This document shows positions 51,870 to 63,859 of a DNA stretch of 64,000 nt, piece after piece; the first letter of the stretch is position 1; the number at the start of each line of letters is the position of its first letter. This stretch comes from Cymbomonas tetramitiformis (taxonomy: Eukaryota; Chlorophyta; Pyramimonadophyceae; Pyramimonadales; Pyramimonadaceae), in NCBI GenBank assembly GCA_001247695.2, contig LGRX02034710.1:1-64000 (forward strand). The letters are read 5' to 3'. The notes under the pieces were generated by a model. The model did no database searches and was not told the DNA's origin. It was given only the letters and a program-made list of their open reading frames with translations. Made by a program: the position numbers and the translations under genes.

Positions 51870-52760
51870 GCGTGCGCACTTGCTCGTGCGATGCAACTTT
51901 ATACAGCACGAAGTGTGCTGCTGCTACAGCTCTCTTTTACGCGATGCAATGATTCGGGTTCCAGTCGGGTATAGTAAAAACCCTGTCGCTGTAGATATGC
52001 ATCAACTAGCTATGTACGGCAAAGGCGCATCCAAAAGTTTGCGTGTATGTATTCTTGGGTCGTGGTGTACGTAATTCCTACCAGCAATGAGCAATGATAA
52101 TAACATAACGCATACGTGTTATCAGGATGCGAAACAAACTTGCAGATGGAGCCTGCTTACTATGCGCGCCATAAGGTGCGCTTGTGCCAACTACACATAG
52201 CCACACACATTATCGTATGCCAAACCACAGACTTCGGATATCGATCAAGACCGCCCAGCTGTGCTACTTCCTTCCAACCCGGTTATTATTCGCTCATTTT
52301 CACCTGCTAATCATATGCCGTGCTATTCCGGTGTGATTACGAATTTACGATTATCCTTCGATACTTACGGAGAGTTGCGCGTGACAAATAAAACAGTGAT
52401 GGCAATGCATGTCCCCGCCATCAATGCGTGTTAATAACTGTACATAATCGTATGTGTGGTCATATCACAAAATACACCACGCAGGTTGTTGCGATCGGTT
52501 GTCCCTCCTCATGCGACGTTTATTTGTACGCTATCGTGGTACGGACATGGGGAGGTATGATGTATGAGTGACAGGTGTGCTTTAAGCATGCCAAAGCACT
52601 ATGTGTATTTGTGGATGGACGGGCACATCGATTTTGCCAGCAGTGTGCAAAGGTATACACCCATCGCATGATGTCTGGATGGAAGCGTGTATATATGCTG
52701 CATATACATGATTGGGAATGCATTTGCGCATGAATAATCATATCGATGCGTGCATCCATG
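51870..52760. other. no gene seen
   Basis: Several 60-80 codon ORFs on both strands, none with clear splice context or recognisable domain. Confidence 0.35.
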
Positions 52761-52767
52761 CACGGTA

Positions 52768-52796
52768 CAGAGAGGGAGGGAGGGAGGGAGGGAGAC
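52768..52796. repeat. (GGGA)n microsatellite
   Basis: Six GGGA units in a row. Confidence 0.9.
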
Positions 52797-52937
52797 TTCT
52801 CATCAATGATGCAATTTTCGATATATTACAAGCGCGCTAATACACAATTGTGCACACACACATATGTTCATACGCTATACAAATATGCACACAGTGCCAG
52901 CATGAAATGAGAATTTGTGAAACAAGTACTAAGTCGA

Positions 52938-53220
52938 GCATATGAGCTGATATCAATGGTGCGTGTGTCCCCGTTGCCCCGTCCATCACACAGTGATCCA
53001 GCGATAGATCAACGATCTAGAGTGACTAAACATTCGTCGACACTGTCGCTTGTCACAATCATGACAGAGGAATGTCGTTGCCGGTTCTCACGCATGTCAT
53101 GGTCATTGGATCCAGCAATATTCACTAAGAAAATCGAATGGATGGATCCAAATAGCTTAAAGTCATCACATCCACCATTATTGTCTAGCCATTCATATGC
53201 ATGCAACCGAGCATTGTATG
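52938..53220 (+). CDS. possible exon of an unrecognised gene
   Basis: Frame encoding VRVSPLPRPSHSDPAIDQRS, MTEECRCRFSRMSW and KKIEWMDPNSLKSS, preceded by CAATG|GTGCG and running into a CATACA repeat that gives an artificial YTYTYT tail. Weak: no acceptor chosen and no known family. Confidence 0.22.
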
Positions 53221-53221
53221 C

Positions 53222-53258
<37 letters not shown>

Positions 53259-53263
53259 TGCAA
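53220..53263. repeat. (CATACA)n microsatellite
   Basis: About seven units of CATACA. Confidence 0.9.
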
Positions 53264-53267
53264 GTGA

Positions 53268-54594
53268 AATCAAGCACGCCATTAAGCACGAAGCTTGACC
53301 AAATATCACTCATAGTAGCTAGTGAATGAGGAGGGAATTCATACGTGAGCAGGACGGGAAGGGAATGCACAGATAGATTGTGCGGCTCATACGTATATCG
53401 GCATGCATGCTTGCCAAATAATGCATGTGTGGTTTGTTTTTTGTTGGAGTATATATATGATGCACTCACAGGTGGACTAAGTGAGGAATGGTTGTCAGTT
53501 GAATCTGCAATCAGAACTAATCGTATGATCTGATCAACTTATCATAGTACGATAATCTGAAACATCACTGCTTATTATTTGATGACAAAACGGGACAATA
53601 TAGGGACCCGTTTCGCACCTTCCAATTTCACATAGTTCCGAGCAACTATAGTCGTTCATGTTGAGGCAGCGCTCTGCGCTCGGGAATAGTACATCAACCG
53701 GCACCCGCTAGAGCAACTTAAGGTATGGATTGCCGATGGTCAGTAATCGCTGCATTTTTCAATGTTTGATATGTGTTTCCCTCAAGGTGAAGTGTGTGTA
53801 CGTGGATTTCCCCTGGATAAAAGGCTGGGTGCCACTATCTAACAAACATACAATGTGCAATACAATTTAATATGCTCAACCATACATATCCAACTTATGA
53901 AACTATTGCAATTATGCATCGATCATTGGTAATCAATACATTGTATATTATACACACTGTTTACTACACTCACATGGCAGGAGTCTACAAATATATGCAG
54001 ATACCAGTATATATCATATGTGTGTGGCAATTCACAATTTGCGCTAAATGTAGAATTGGGTGTGTACCGCAGCTGCAGTGCATGTCAGACTTTGACGATA
54101 ATCGACGAAGCTGCAGAAAAATGTTGTTGAGGTATGCCAATCACTAGATGCCCAAAGTCAATAATACTTGGTTATTTAAGGAGCAGTCAAATTTTGAATG
54201 TGCGCATTGACAATCCTCAATGTTCAAATGAACACCATGTCCGTATTCCAAGTGCAAACACAGCATGGTAGTGGTGTATTCATACTTCATTGATCCTTTA
54301 TTTGATTTATAATTCATTAACCCAATGCTGTATAAAAACCATGTAGGGTGGTATGCCATACACCGGGTAACTGTAGTTCTTAGATATCTCTTTTAAGCAA
54401 CTTTTCAATGCATTTTTTAGTGTACTTGAATAAAACTAAATATACTAAATGCAGAATAACTGCGAAGATACAATAATTGAATTGCAGGCGTATCATGCTA
54501 ATTAACGCTTATTAATTAAAATGATAGACATGTCAGTAAGCATGACAATCGGTCAATCTATGCTGCTAGCAAAATTATGATTGCGTGTTTTACT
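53268..54594. other. no gene assigned
   Basis: A+T-rich with short ORFs (for example 53872-54147, 91 codons, Tyr/Ile-rich) but no motif or paralogue in the window. Confidence 0.35.
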
Positions 54595-55571
54595 GAAACA
54601 GCAAACTGCTTCATAATGGCAGGCATAATGCACGTCGAAATCGAAAATCCACGAGTCGGCCACATTCATCGTGTTTACCAGCAACAAGATATTCGCCATC
54701 ACATAATACGCCAAAAAGCAACAGGCGATCCATTCGTCCAAAAAGTTCAAGCCTCTCACATCAGCATAATGACGACATTAAAGTAACAAAACTTCCAGCA
54801 AGTGGTTCAAGTGACCATTTGCATAACGACTCCGCCAATAATCGTAGAGCCGCATGGGCATGCCCTCCGTCGCCAGCTAGACCTTCGTCTCCACAGACTG
54901 GTCCACCTACTGTGTCATATACTGATGATGGCCCTGCTCCAAATACGCCGCCAACTTTGCCCCAGCGACGACCCACAGCACCTTTTTCAAGATCGAGTCG
55001 CTCATCATCATTGAGTGACCGTTTTCAGGACGTTCAGAATCATGCAGGATTGCAGCACGATGCATCGGACACATCACGATCGCAGCCTCGAGCACAACCA
55101 GCTGAGTCTCATCAGCAAAAAATGCCGATGTTAGGAAATATATTCACAGGAAAAGACTCTCCGAGGATGACCAATCAGCATCAATTTGTTGCTGTCAATG
55201 ATACTGCAGGAGCATCACATGTGGCACGTCCAGTAGCTTCACATCGCCCAATCACATCGCTGTTGGACAGCCTAGTACAACAGCAGCAGCAGCAGCAGCA
55301 CGTGGTTGCAAGTGCTGCACCAACTGGATCTCCACACAAATTTGCTGAGGCAACAGCAGCAGCATTTCCATTATCAACCCAGAGCTCAAATAGTGCCCAA
55401 ATAGGATTTCATGATGCATCGCCCCTGATGACTCACGAACTGAGCAAAGCCGTGTCAGATGAAGAAGGGAGTTTATTGTGTGACGATGAAGATGGACTTT
55501 CGCCATGCAATAGCGAGCATCTGCACCAGGTATTTATGTGTATGATCGCAATGTCACCTGAATTGCGATGA
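54595..55571 (+). CDS. Ser/Pro/Gln-rich disordered protein, probable large exon
   Basis: Continuous frame of about 325 codons after a TGA at 54589, with no Met needed if it is an internal exon; AG acceptors lie at 54599 and 54621. It encodes a basic Ser/Arg-rich start (RNRKSTSRPH, SNRRSIRPKSSS), a Pro-rich block (PPSPARPSSPQTGPP), SRSSRSSSLSDRFQDVQ, a Gln tract (LVQQQQQQQHVV near 55275) and an acidic segment (SDEEGSLLCDDEDGLSPC). A donor CACCAG|GTATTT at 55529 may end the exon. The composition resembles transcriptional or RNA-binding regulators, but no domain is recognised, so no function is assigned. Confidence 0.5.
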
Positions 55572-56216
55572 ATGCTTATAGGGGATCATAACGCGCAGTA
55601 TCTAGTCATAATTATCGCTTGCATGTATTTTTTCTTGCTGCAAAGCTATTGTGGAAGCGTACCTCGTGGCAAGTAATCATCAGGAAGTATCCATAGTTTG
55701 ACTGACATAATACTTATCCAAAACTGACTCAACCTGTCAAACACCCCACTCCGGATATATATATGTATAGATGTATGGTTAAGGAAACGATTACGTAAGT
55801 CTGTTAAATGATTATGTATATCCACACGGCGTGGCAGAGTGTAATATATATGACACCCCTCTCTATATATATTTCCACAAGCTGCAGTAATGTACTATAA
55901 TAACAAATTATAATATGCGTGATATAATCAAACTTTTCAGTGCCATACGAATGCGCGTCCGTACATTTTCATTGTGCAGCCTTGTATGCCCCGCCTGCGC
56001 CGGCGGGGAAAGCGTCGCGTATGTTGTGTGTGGTGTATGTGTTAGTCATGTATACATACATGTAAGTCGTGATGCATCAGTGTATACTATCGGATGCCTC
56101 TATGACTTGGTATATGCCAGTGCTGTGTAATAAGCAAACAAGCGTGAATTTAATTTGTTTTTTATATGACATTTGCAGTCTGATTTGTTGCATGTGACTA
56201 TACTTTTTGTGAGAAA
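55572..56216. other. probable intron or intergenic, A+T-rich
   Basis: TATATA-rich with few ORFs. An acceptor-like TTTATATGACATTTGCAG lies at about 56178. If the 54.6-kb and 56.2-kb ORFs belong together, this is an intron. Confidence 0.35.
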
Positions 56217-56624
56217 ATGGATACGCAGGGTGAGGCACCAGACACTACTATCACACAAGGTGTTCAAGACTCTCCACATTCACTGTTTGGCCATGAACGA
56301 CCCTCGTGTACCAATCCCTGTGTCACAGGAAGGTGCAATGCTGGTCCAACTACAACTACGGCCGCCGATGTGGATGAGCCACATACAACAAACCAAATCA
56401 TGGACGTAGCGCATGTACTGGCGTCATTGCGAAATAGTAACAGCAGTTGGGGTCATGAACATACTCATCATCCAGAGCTGCAGGATAATTTATGCACAGG
56501 GGTAGTAACACCAGGGAGTGAAGGACAACGTGACCCAATGTATCATCGAAGAGTTCCCATACAACTTTTAACATGCAGGTGCCAAATTTCTTCGTCAGCT
56601 CATGTTAATCAATGCGACTGCTAG
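56217..56624 (+). CDS. unknown Thr/His/Ser-rich ORF
   Basis: 135 codons starting MDTQGEAPDTTITQG and containing TTTTAADVDEPHTTNQIMD and VAHVLASLRNSNSSWGHEH. Polar and disordered like the 54.6-kb ORF, with which it may share a transcript. ACATGCAG|GTGCC at about 56577 is a possible donor, in which case the last 16 codons are intronic. No family recognised; another frame (56173-56409) is also open. Confidence 0.35.
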   Translation: MDTQGEAPDTTITQGVQDSPHSLFGHERPSCTNPCVTGRCNAGPTTTTAADVDEPHTTNQIMDVAHVLASLRNSNSSWGHEHTHHPELQDNLCTGVVTPGSEGQRDPMYHRRVPIQLLTCRCQISSSAHVNQCDC

Positions 56625-58747
56625 ATAAATTCAATTAGGGAGCCATGATTTGTTCAACAAGGTGTGCGTTGTATCTTAAGTTGTGTACCAGTAATAATTC
56701 GATGTAATAAGTTAAACCCGGGACTGAGACAGAGCTGGATCTTCTAGGAAAGGATCTTAATGGTGTATACCATATGTCTAATAACTAATGATGTCTAAGT
56801 TGTGGTGGCGTCAGGTGTGTATGCTGATCTCAGGGGAGGGGAATCTCTTCTATTGTCAGGTGCAGTTGCCGTTGCCAAGCGAACAAACGTTACAATGATC
56901 AACAGCTGCATAGGCACTGCACTGCCGTGCAGGCGATTGAATCCAAAGACCAATGCTCACTCAGGCATACCGCGTCTATGGACATATAAATGCATTGGGG
57001 CATTGCATGCATTTCCATGATAGTGCTACAAATACCAACGCTGTAAGTGCGGTGTGATACACCAGAGTTGGTTATAACTATTGCTACAAATATGTCGAAG
57101 TGATCGAGGCACTTGCACAAGCAACCTCCCATGATGCATTCAGTAATGCCGACTATCAAGGCCGGCCGATAAGAAATTCACTTGTAAGAATGTGCCCACT
57201 AAGTTCCTTGCGTATCCCTAAATTAAAAAATTGTGGAGAAACGTATCCACTGGCAAAACAATTGGACATATGTCGGAATTAGACATAATTGTTGTGATTG
57301 AAGAAACATGTGAGGTATTGTGGTGTGCTACGAGTGACACGCTTAGAGCGGACACAGGCATGCTATTTGGTGCATTTCTAACAACAAAGCTTCTATATAC
57401 TGCTTCAATGAAGCTGATGGTGAGCACTGGGTCTGAGCACATTACGTTGATTTTTGGGCCATAAGGATTAAGAGAGTATGAAACACACTGCCAATGCGCC
57501 ATACCATCATGAATGATGTTTTGTGTAAAATCCTGACAAAGCCTAGACTAGATCTGCAAAGCCCACAACTATATTATGGCTACATTAGACGCTGATATAA
57601 TGATATTTGAGACTCTACATCGTAGCGACAAACTCAATATCAGTATCTGATGGCAGAGCTCTTGGTGACGTGGGACCCGGAAAGTTAGCAGCCGCTGAGA
57701 ATTTTGCCCAACCTTCTTATACTGTAAGTGAATCAAGATCACCACCATGTTGTGCACCGTTAATCTCAGTTTAGACCCAGCATCATTCATGTTGCTCAAC
57801 TGGGATGAATAACACACCTATCTGGCTACTGATGTGAACAGCCTCGACTTCAGTTGCTGAGTGCACGCACTGGACACTTTGGAAAAGGGTAATCATCACG
57901 TTTTTTCACGATTCTGACTGAAAATGGGTACTTTTGAGTCATTTGAATGTTTCATGAAGAAATGCATGCACATTAACGTAACAGTGTTAATTTATTTTCG
58001 CTTGAAGGAGACTGATTTACAGAATGGTGAATATGAACACATACTGTCAGTAGTTCCAAATATTCATAAAAAAAATATGATTCGCCAACTCATTGATATA
58101 ACTGTGACAATGCGAGTATCATAACAATGAACACGCTTTAAATACAGAAGGCTGCTGCCGAAAACACACAAAGTGAAAGAGGAGAACACAATAGCGTTGG
58201 GAACACTATGTATTATAGAGATGTCTCAAAATTCTGGACTTACGGAGGCATTTAAATAGTCAGAAACACATACTGCCTGTGAGCAAACAAATTGGATTAT
58301 CAGCCTGTAACAGATATATGACAGCAAAATTACATGTTCTCAAACATACTTACCAATGTATAGGTATTATATTTGTCATCCATGCATATCCAGAACGTGG
58401 TGGGCCCTGGAAATACTGATGATTGGGGAAGGAGTCACGATCATCACCAATCTTTGACCCCTTAACAAGCAGCAGTGAATACGGCACTTGACAATGCGGC
58501 ATTGTTTCAGCATCCAACGATACACCCCAGACTTCAGGCTGCGGTCATTAAATATGACAGCACCTGAAGTAAATATATGTCTAGGCATTTCATCTGACAG
58601 TTTTCAAATCAGTTACTAGCAGCGATATGAAGGTCAAAAGTCGTTGTAGCTGTCCGTGCATTATGCCGTTCGTCAGCGTGATATCCTTATGAGACGCCAT
58701 TTTCGTGCGGGCATCACGATGACGCGACGTTTGATGGTGACAGCAGG
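56625..58747 (+). other. candidate small exons, gene not resolved
   Basis: Two short plus-strand stretches look exon-like. At about 57070-57183, between CACCAG| and |GTAAGA, the frame gives VEVIEALAQATSHDAFSNAD. At about 57624-57719, between ATATCAG| and |GTAAGT, it gives SDGRALGDVGPGKLAAAENF. Neither family nor linkage is known. The rest (57720-58747) has short ORFs only (57924-58124, 66 codons). Confidence 0.25.
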
Positions 58748-59482
58748 TCATATTTCACGAGAATTGCAGTAGCAATAATAGAAACCGGAAATGTGACACA
58801 ATCCGAGACGAACGGCTGAACAGTAAACCTTTTTTAACCGCTCACGAAGAAATTCGATGATAAGTGGATGTAAATCCATTCTATCATGAGAACTCAACTG
58901 AGAAGTCGTCTCATGCGGGAGGCTGTCGTCGAGTTGCAACGAAACACACTTCTCCCATAAGGTGATTGTGGGACCTGGTGCATCCACTTCATTCTTCAAA
59001 AGTCGCGAATGTGATTTTGTGTCACTGCTTGTGGTGTCCAGCACTTTCCGTTGTGAAGTTTGCTTCACACGTTGACATAATAATTCTGAATTTGATTCCG
59101 GTATATGAAAATCTTCGTTCTTGTATGTATTTAAATTAAACCACATAAATGCCGTCATAGATATGTTGTTCGATTGCACATGCACGGATGCAGGACATGG
59201 TTGACGCGGCGCTTGGCCATGCAAGCGCCTTATCAAAGATGTGGGAGAAGTTTTACTGCGGCAGTCGAGCTTCACATTTAATGGCAAATGCGCCGATGTA
59301 TCGCTGCTAGAGCACATATATGCTATTGTGAAACTGCTCACAAGGCGTGGAGTATCGCCAATGAATGTAGAATATATGCATGTTTTTACTTCGTTAGCAA
59401 AGTACTGGAATGTTAACACTTCAGCATCGGCAATTGTTGTAATGTTATAGAACAAGTGCACACATTCATCAGGACACGCCAT
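58748..59482 (-). CDS. unknown protein, 244 aa
   Basis: Open frame from ATG at 59482 (MACPDECVHLFYNITTIADA) to a stop at 58748; the frame stays open upstream to 59611. Contains TFIGDTPRLVSSFTIAYMCS, a Ser/Thr-rich middle (RKVLDTTSSDTKSHSRLL) and MDLHPLIIEFLRERLKKVYC. The amino-acid composition is balanced and not of repeat origin. No family recognised. Its start lies only 6 bp from the start of the divergent ORF at 59489; one of the two may instead be an exon of a longer gene. Confidence 0.38.
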   Translation of the reverse strand: MACPDECVHLFYNITTIADAEVLTFQYFANEVKTCIYSTFIGDTPRLVSSFTIAYMCSSSDTSAHLPLNVKLDCRSKTSPTSLIRRLHGQAPRQPCPASVHVQSNNISMTAFMWFNLNTYKNEDFHIPESNSELLCQRVKQTSQRKVLDTTSSDTKSHSRLLKNEVDAPGPTITLWEKCVSLQLDDSLPHETTSQLSSHDRMDLHPLIIEFLRERLKKVYCSAVRLGLCHISGFYYCYCNSREI

Positions 59483-59488
59483 GAGGTC

Positions 59489-60109
59489 ATGCGTGCTTTT
59501 GATAAATATATACCACCGAGGACACACACGAAGCCTACTCATATTCTGAAATATGTGCATGCCAGTGATTGGATGACTTTCAATGATCTCCATCCGGCGA
59601 ATTGGATTCACTTTGCAGGCATGTGTGCCCGTGGGGAAGCATCCGATAAGTACTCATGGGATATCGTTTGCGACAGGGCATTTGGCGGGTTGTATTGCCC
59701 ATCACTATATACTCACCATGGCAGGGATGCTATTGGTTTTGCTATTTTTGACATGGCAGTGCATAAACTTCTGGGTCCGAAGCCTGGTTCACCAGATTCC
59801 GCCATGAGTCGTGTATGGGTGCTCGATAGGACGAATACGCTCTTGCACTACACGTTATTTAATTACACTCTGGCTTACTACAAAGCGACTGGCATGCACC
59901 AAGCAACAGAGGCATCCAATATTACACGGACTGCGACTTACATGTACACCGCATACATGCACTACACGTTATGCAACATGTCTTGGAAAACCCCCGCGAA
60001 TAATGCGGCTAATAAGAAAAGTGTGAAACGAAAGAATCAACATGTTCGGCCATTGTGCCTTAGGCGGTGGAAGCGTAATAAACGTTTCAGAGATTCAGGA
60101 AAAGACTGA
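59489..60109 (+). CDS. unknown protein, 206 aa
   Basis: Open from MRAFDKYIPPRTHTKPTH; the frame is also open upstream to 59456. Contains HASDWMTFNDLHPANWIHFA, YSWDIVCDRAFGGLYCPSLY, DAIGFAIFDMAVHKLLGPKP, SRVWVLDRTNTLLHYTLFNY and a strongly basic C-terminus (KKSVKRKNQH, RRWKRNKRFRDSGKD). It reads as a folded Trp/Tyr-rich domain with a basic tail. Not recognised; the basic tail could bind nucleic acid. Confidence 0.42.
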   Translation: MRAFDKYIPPRTHTKPTHILKYVHASDWMTFNDLHPANWIHFAGMCARGEASDKYSWDIVCDRAFGGLYCPSLYTHHGRDAIGFAIFDMAVHKLLGPKPGSPDSAMSRVWVLDRTNTLLHYTLFNYTLAYYKATGMHQATEASNITRTATYMYTAYMHYTLCNMSWKTPANNAANKKSVKRKNQHVRPLCLRRWKRNKRFRDSGKD

Positions 60110-61712
60110 ATACTTCCAGTACGATCGCCTAATAAAAGTTCCATCAAGAACAAATGGTATCACTGTGACTTACGGTGACAGTCCTCATACGTGATGGCAC
60201 ACGACGGTTGAGATGATACATGCATGGTATAATTCTAACCCTTGGTCATAAATTGTATGACACGCTACCTGGGATGGGTACGTGATGGTGTATTGCGACA
60301 ACGTGTTGCGAAGATACCGGGTTGATTATCTACATGCAGTGCATCCGGAAGATCTGAGGTCCTGTATGAAGTCGGTAATTATATATACAGTACACTCGAA
60401 CAAGACAGAACAAGGCTAAACAACGGCACGTACGGAACATTTGCAGTAGTTGATGCGACGTGAACGGCCATGGCTTATAAGCTATATATTCTTCCATCAA
60501 TGTATGCAACCCAGTATCATCCGCGTGTGTAAACGAGCCAGCTGCATCCAAAGCTCAGCTCAGGACGACACGGATACAATACACCTATCGTACACAAAGT
60601 CAAGACTTGTTGTAAGTGGTCAGTGCGACTATTGCTGGAATATTGCAAGTATATTATGTACGCACGCGCGGTGAACGATCCGTTCCTGACGACCACGCAT
60701 ACGTTTGGCTTCGAGACGTTATTTTCCAAGGGTATGCATTATCGAGCCAGCTGCCTACATGCATGTGTTAGTAACGCAGCATGCATTACCACGCGTGTAC
60801 GGATAATCACGTGGTGCATGCTAATATAGTCTGTGTATGCAGCGACCTTCTCTCATACTTGTACGTATGTATGTTTCACGCTGTGAATCACTTCGTGCGT
60901 AGCCTTGTATGCCCCGCCGCGCTGGGACACGCGTCGTGATTATCACGGTCTGGTTTAACAATCAGATGCCTCTGTTGCTTGGCACAAATCGCACAATGCG
61001 TGGTGGTAAGCCAGAGTGAATACTACAATAGATATGACAGAATGACTGCAATTTCAATTTGCATTTTAGATATGAAGAATCTGCAATACGTTATATATGC
61101 CACATCGTAGATTTGAAGAATCACGTTTAACTTTTGAGTAATCGTCATTCGAAGAATATTCTGAGGAAATAATTTTGGCTCAACTTCGTTGAGTTACATT
61201 GTAGATTTTGTGCAAATTCGCACAATAAAGGGATACCCAAATTTTGGGGATATGATGATGGAAAATAATTCATGCTGTAGTGAAAATATATAAAACCGTC
61301 ATTTTGAATTGAAGTGGATTTGAGTATTTTCCATGTGTGACTCTGAAATACTGAGGACACTATTTTTGCTCAATTTCACTTGTTTGCGGCTGTGAGAAGA
61401 TTTGCAGTGAAACAGAAACATCGTGGTTTTAATTGTGACTCAAAACAGTAAAAACATTTCCCCAAAGATGTATGTGCATCGACGGAGCTGCAGAGGTGTG
61501 TTTTTGCTGGACACCTGAAAAATTCGATTCGGACCTTACAATAGAGTGCACATTGCCATCATAAACTATACCAGATTCTTATTCTTAAGCTAATAGTTAT
61601 ACTCAACACAATGTGAAGGGATTACCACTACATATAAGCTCATAACTCCATAAGTCTCAAACATCTAATTTATCATATCATTTACACTTCAAGTCTGCTT
61701 AGTGTCATAATC
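60110..61712. other. no gene seen
   Basis: Short ORFs on both strands (60-75 codons) without support. 61145-61400 is A+T-rich with loosely repeated AATATTCTGAGGA / AATACTGAGGACA motifs. Confidence 0.35.
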
Positions 61713-61867
61713 ATGCTGCATTCATCATCTTGCTACGTGTGTCACCAGTCATCTCTGACACAATTATGGCATGGGAATCGGGTGTGCAGATTATGCCTAC
61801 ATCAGGCAAAAGTCCCAGCCGAGATCTCTAAGAGGCACACAATGCACTTATATAGTTTACAAGTGAG
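61713..61867 (+). CDS. possible exon with Cys4 zinc-binding motif
   Basis: Frame from MLHSSSCYVC to HLYSLQ, followed by a donor CAA|GTGAGT. Holds C-X2-C-X14-C-X2-C (CYVC ... CRLC). The pattern is like the Cys4 end of the 44-45 kb protein, but short. No downstream exon established. Confidence 0.3.
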
Positions 61868-62616
61868 TTTGATGCAATCAATGTCCCTGACAAAAGTCCA
61901 ATTTGTAGTTCCAACAGTTGAGGGTACCTGTTCCTCTATCCATACGTGCACTAAGTGGATAAAAGGACATGCGTAAGTACACTGATTGCATTGTCTGCCG
62001 TGCATACTTCTAAAGCGCATTCCTAGCTGCATTTACTGTACCATGCCAGTACCATGTTTTAGAATCGCCCCCCTCCGATGGGTACGTTGTTGCTTCCAGT
62101 TTGAAAACTTCCCATGGCTCGTGCGCCTCGTCCACCTCGGTCTCGGAAGCCTGCGCACATCAAAGAGAGATGCCAAAGGTATTTCAGCCAGCTTTCTCCC
62201 CCCCGCGTCTGCGCGGGCTGTTTGTGGGTGAAGGAAAAACTGCCAACAGATTTTGCCACGGTATCTGAAGTCACAATACATCACGGAGCTGCAGACATCA
62301 AGGACCCAATGTCAACTCTGGTTAAATCACAGCTGCTTGCGTGCACCATCGCAAACAAATGTTGGCTTCAGTCATCGCCGCCATCTCGGCGGGCTCTGAA
62401 CTTTCGCACAGCTCGTGACCCAGTGCAAGTTCCGAGCCAGGGACCAGATGTTGCTTCCACTCGCCGCACATGCAGCGTACGGGGGTCGATTTCCTTGCGC
62501 AATACATTTGGGCAACATTTGTGGGATCGCAGGAATTGCTTCGGGGACAAGTTTCATGGATGCTACATTGCTGGTCTGCAGGATAGGCCTCTGTCCAGGT
62601 GGGCGGATCAGGAGTT
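61868..62616. other. spacer downstream of the helicase fragment
   Basis: Plus-strand frame 62114 to about 62310 (MARAPRPPRSRKPAH ... CAGC ... HHGA) might be an exon but overlaps other open frames. Likely 3' region of the helicase gene on the minus strand. Confidence 0.3.
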
Positions 62617-63203
62617 CTACACACCGCCGCTCCCGCCGCCCGCCATCAATGCATACTGCTGGAGCTCAGCGGGTATCTGCTGGTTGGCTTCGGTCAGGAT
62701 ATCCACCAAAGCCTTGGCATTCTTGGCGTTGGCAGTGGTGAAGAAGCTGTACGCCACACCCGTCGCTCCTGCACGGCCTGTGCGCCCGATGCGGTGGACG
62801 TAGTCCTCGCAAGTTCCCGGGAAGTCGTAGTTCACCACAACTCGGATATCCTTCACATCTGTTCGAAAACGGCAGCAGCCACGAAATACAATATCTTTAG
62901 GAAGCACTCGTGGATGAATACAATATCTTTAGGTACCGCAAGTGACTGTGCCATTGGGGCACTGTGTTCACGGGGATACTTTGTTAGCCTCGCGAGGCGC
63001 AATCCATGCCCGGTGGCTGACACCTTGCCACTGAGAGCGCCGTGGCAAATCTTCCTGGGAAAGCTTAGCGCCGCCAGGTGCCAGGGGGGACACTTTCTGC
63101 TGCTCGCCAAGGGCTCCGCAGGAAGCTGCACGAAGCGCGCACCTAATCCACGTGCAGCTACATCGGTTGCTAACATGATGGGGCTCTTGCCGTTCTTGAA
63201 CTC
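62617..63203 (-). CDS. DEAD-box RNA helicase (DDX5/RH20-like), last two exons
   Basis: Exons 63203-63143 and 62858-62617, joined across a 284-bp intron (donor GGATTAG|GTGCGC, acceptor GAACAG|ATGTGAAG). The first gives [20 protein letters not shown]; the joined codon makes D; the second gives [30 protein letters not shown] (motif VI), [20 protein letters not shown] and EANQQIP, ending GGGSGGV. Motifs V ([10 protein letters not shown]) and VI are intact. It is the ATP-dependent RNA-unwinding RecA2 C-terminus of the p68/Dbp2 subfamily. The preceding exon (expected to encode a GDKSQ-type segment) was not found up to 64000, where tandem repeats begin, so the gene is partial here: either truncated or with a long repeat-filled intron. 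Confidence 0.88.
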
Positions 63204-63370
63204 CTGCAAGCTCCTCCAGCCCCCACAGCCATCCGCGATCAAGAAGCGGCGCCGCCCTGCAGGCAGTGACTGTGCTACAAAATAATCGACCATTCGAGGT
63301 TGCGGGTGAGTTCTGAAGCGAGTTTTGAAGATGTGATGAACAGAGACATGGCATACATGCGTGGTGATGT

Positions 63371-63512
63371 CATATCAAGACTCATCACACCCGCAGCATG
63401 CAACGTGTCATATCAAGACTCATCGCACCCGCAGCGTCATGATGGCAAGGTGTCATATCAAGACTCATCACACCCGCAACGTCATGATGGCAAGGTGTCA
63501 TATCAGGACTTA
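63371..63512. repeat. 45-bp minisatellite, 3 units
   Basis: CATATCAAGACTCATC at 63371, 63409, 63454 and a diverged start at 63499 (steps 38, 45, 45). Confidence 0.88.
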
Positions 63513-63522
63513 CGTGAGCATG

Positions 63523-63835
63523 GCCGCAGCTCTGACATGTCATCCGTTGCCGGCTTATGTGTGTATTGCTGCAGCTCTGACATGTCATCCGTTGCCGGCT
63601 TACGTGCGCATGGCCGCAGCTCTGACATGTCATCCGTTGCCAGCTTATGTGTGCATGGCCACAGCTCTGACATGTCATCCGTTGCCGGCTTATGTGTGCG
63701 CGGCTGCAGCTCTGACATGTCATCCGTTGCCGGCTTATGTGTGCATTGCTGCAGCTCTGACATGTCATCCGTTGCCGGCTTACGTGTGCATGGCCGCAGC
63801 TCTGACATGTCATTTGTGCCGCCTTGTGTGTGCAT
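63523..63835. repeat. 45-bp minisatellite, 7 units
   Basis: TCTGACATGTCATCCGTTGC at 63531, 63576, 63621, 63666, 63711, 63756 and (variant) 63801. A different sequence from the preceding minisatellite but the same 45-bp step. Translated repeats (SSDMSSVAGLCVHG) are open on both strands because the unit is a multiple of three. Confidence 0.95.
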
Positions 63836-63859
63836 GCAATAACCAGCCATGCAATTACC

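Noticed and set aside
62114..62803. 229-codon plus-strand ORF
   Set aside because: Overlaps antisense the well-supported DEAD-box exon (62617-62858); only its first 60 codons could be real and they lack support.
63371..63835. Possible CRISPR-like array
   Set aside because: Units are contiguous tandem repeats without unique spacers, and the window is eukaryotic.
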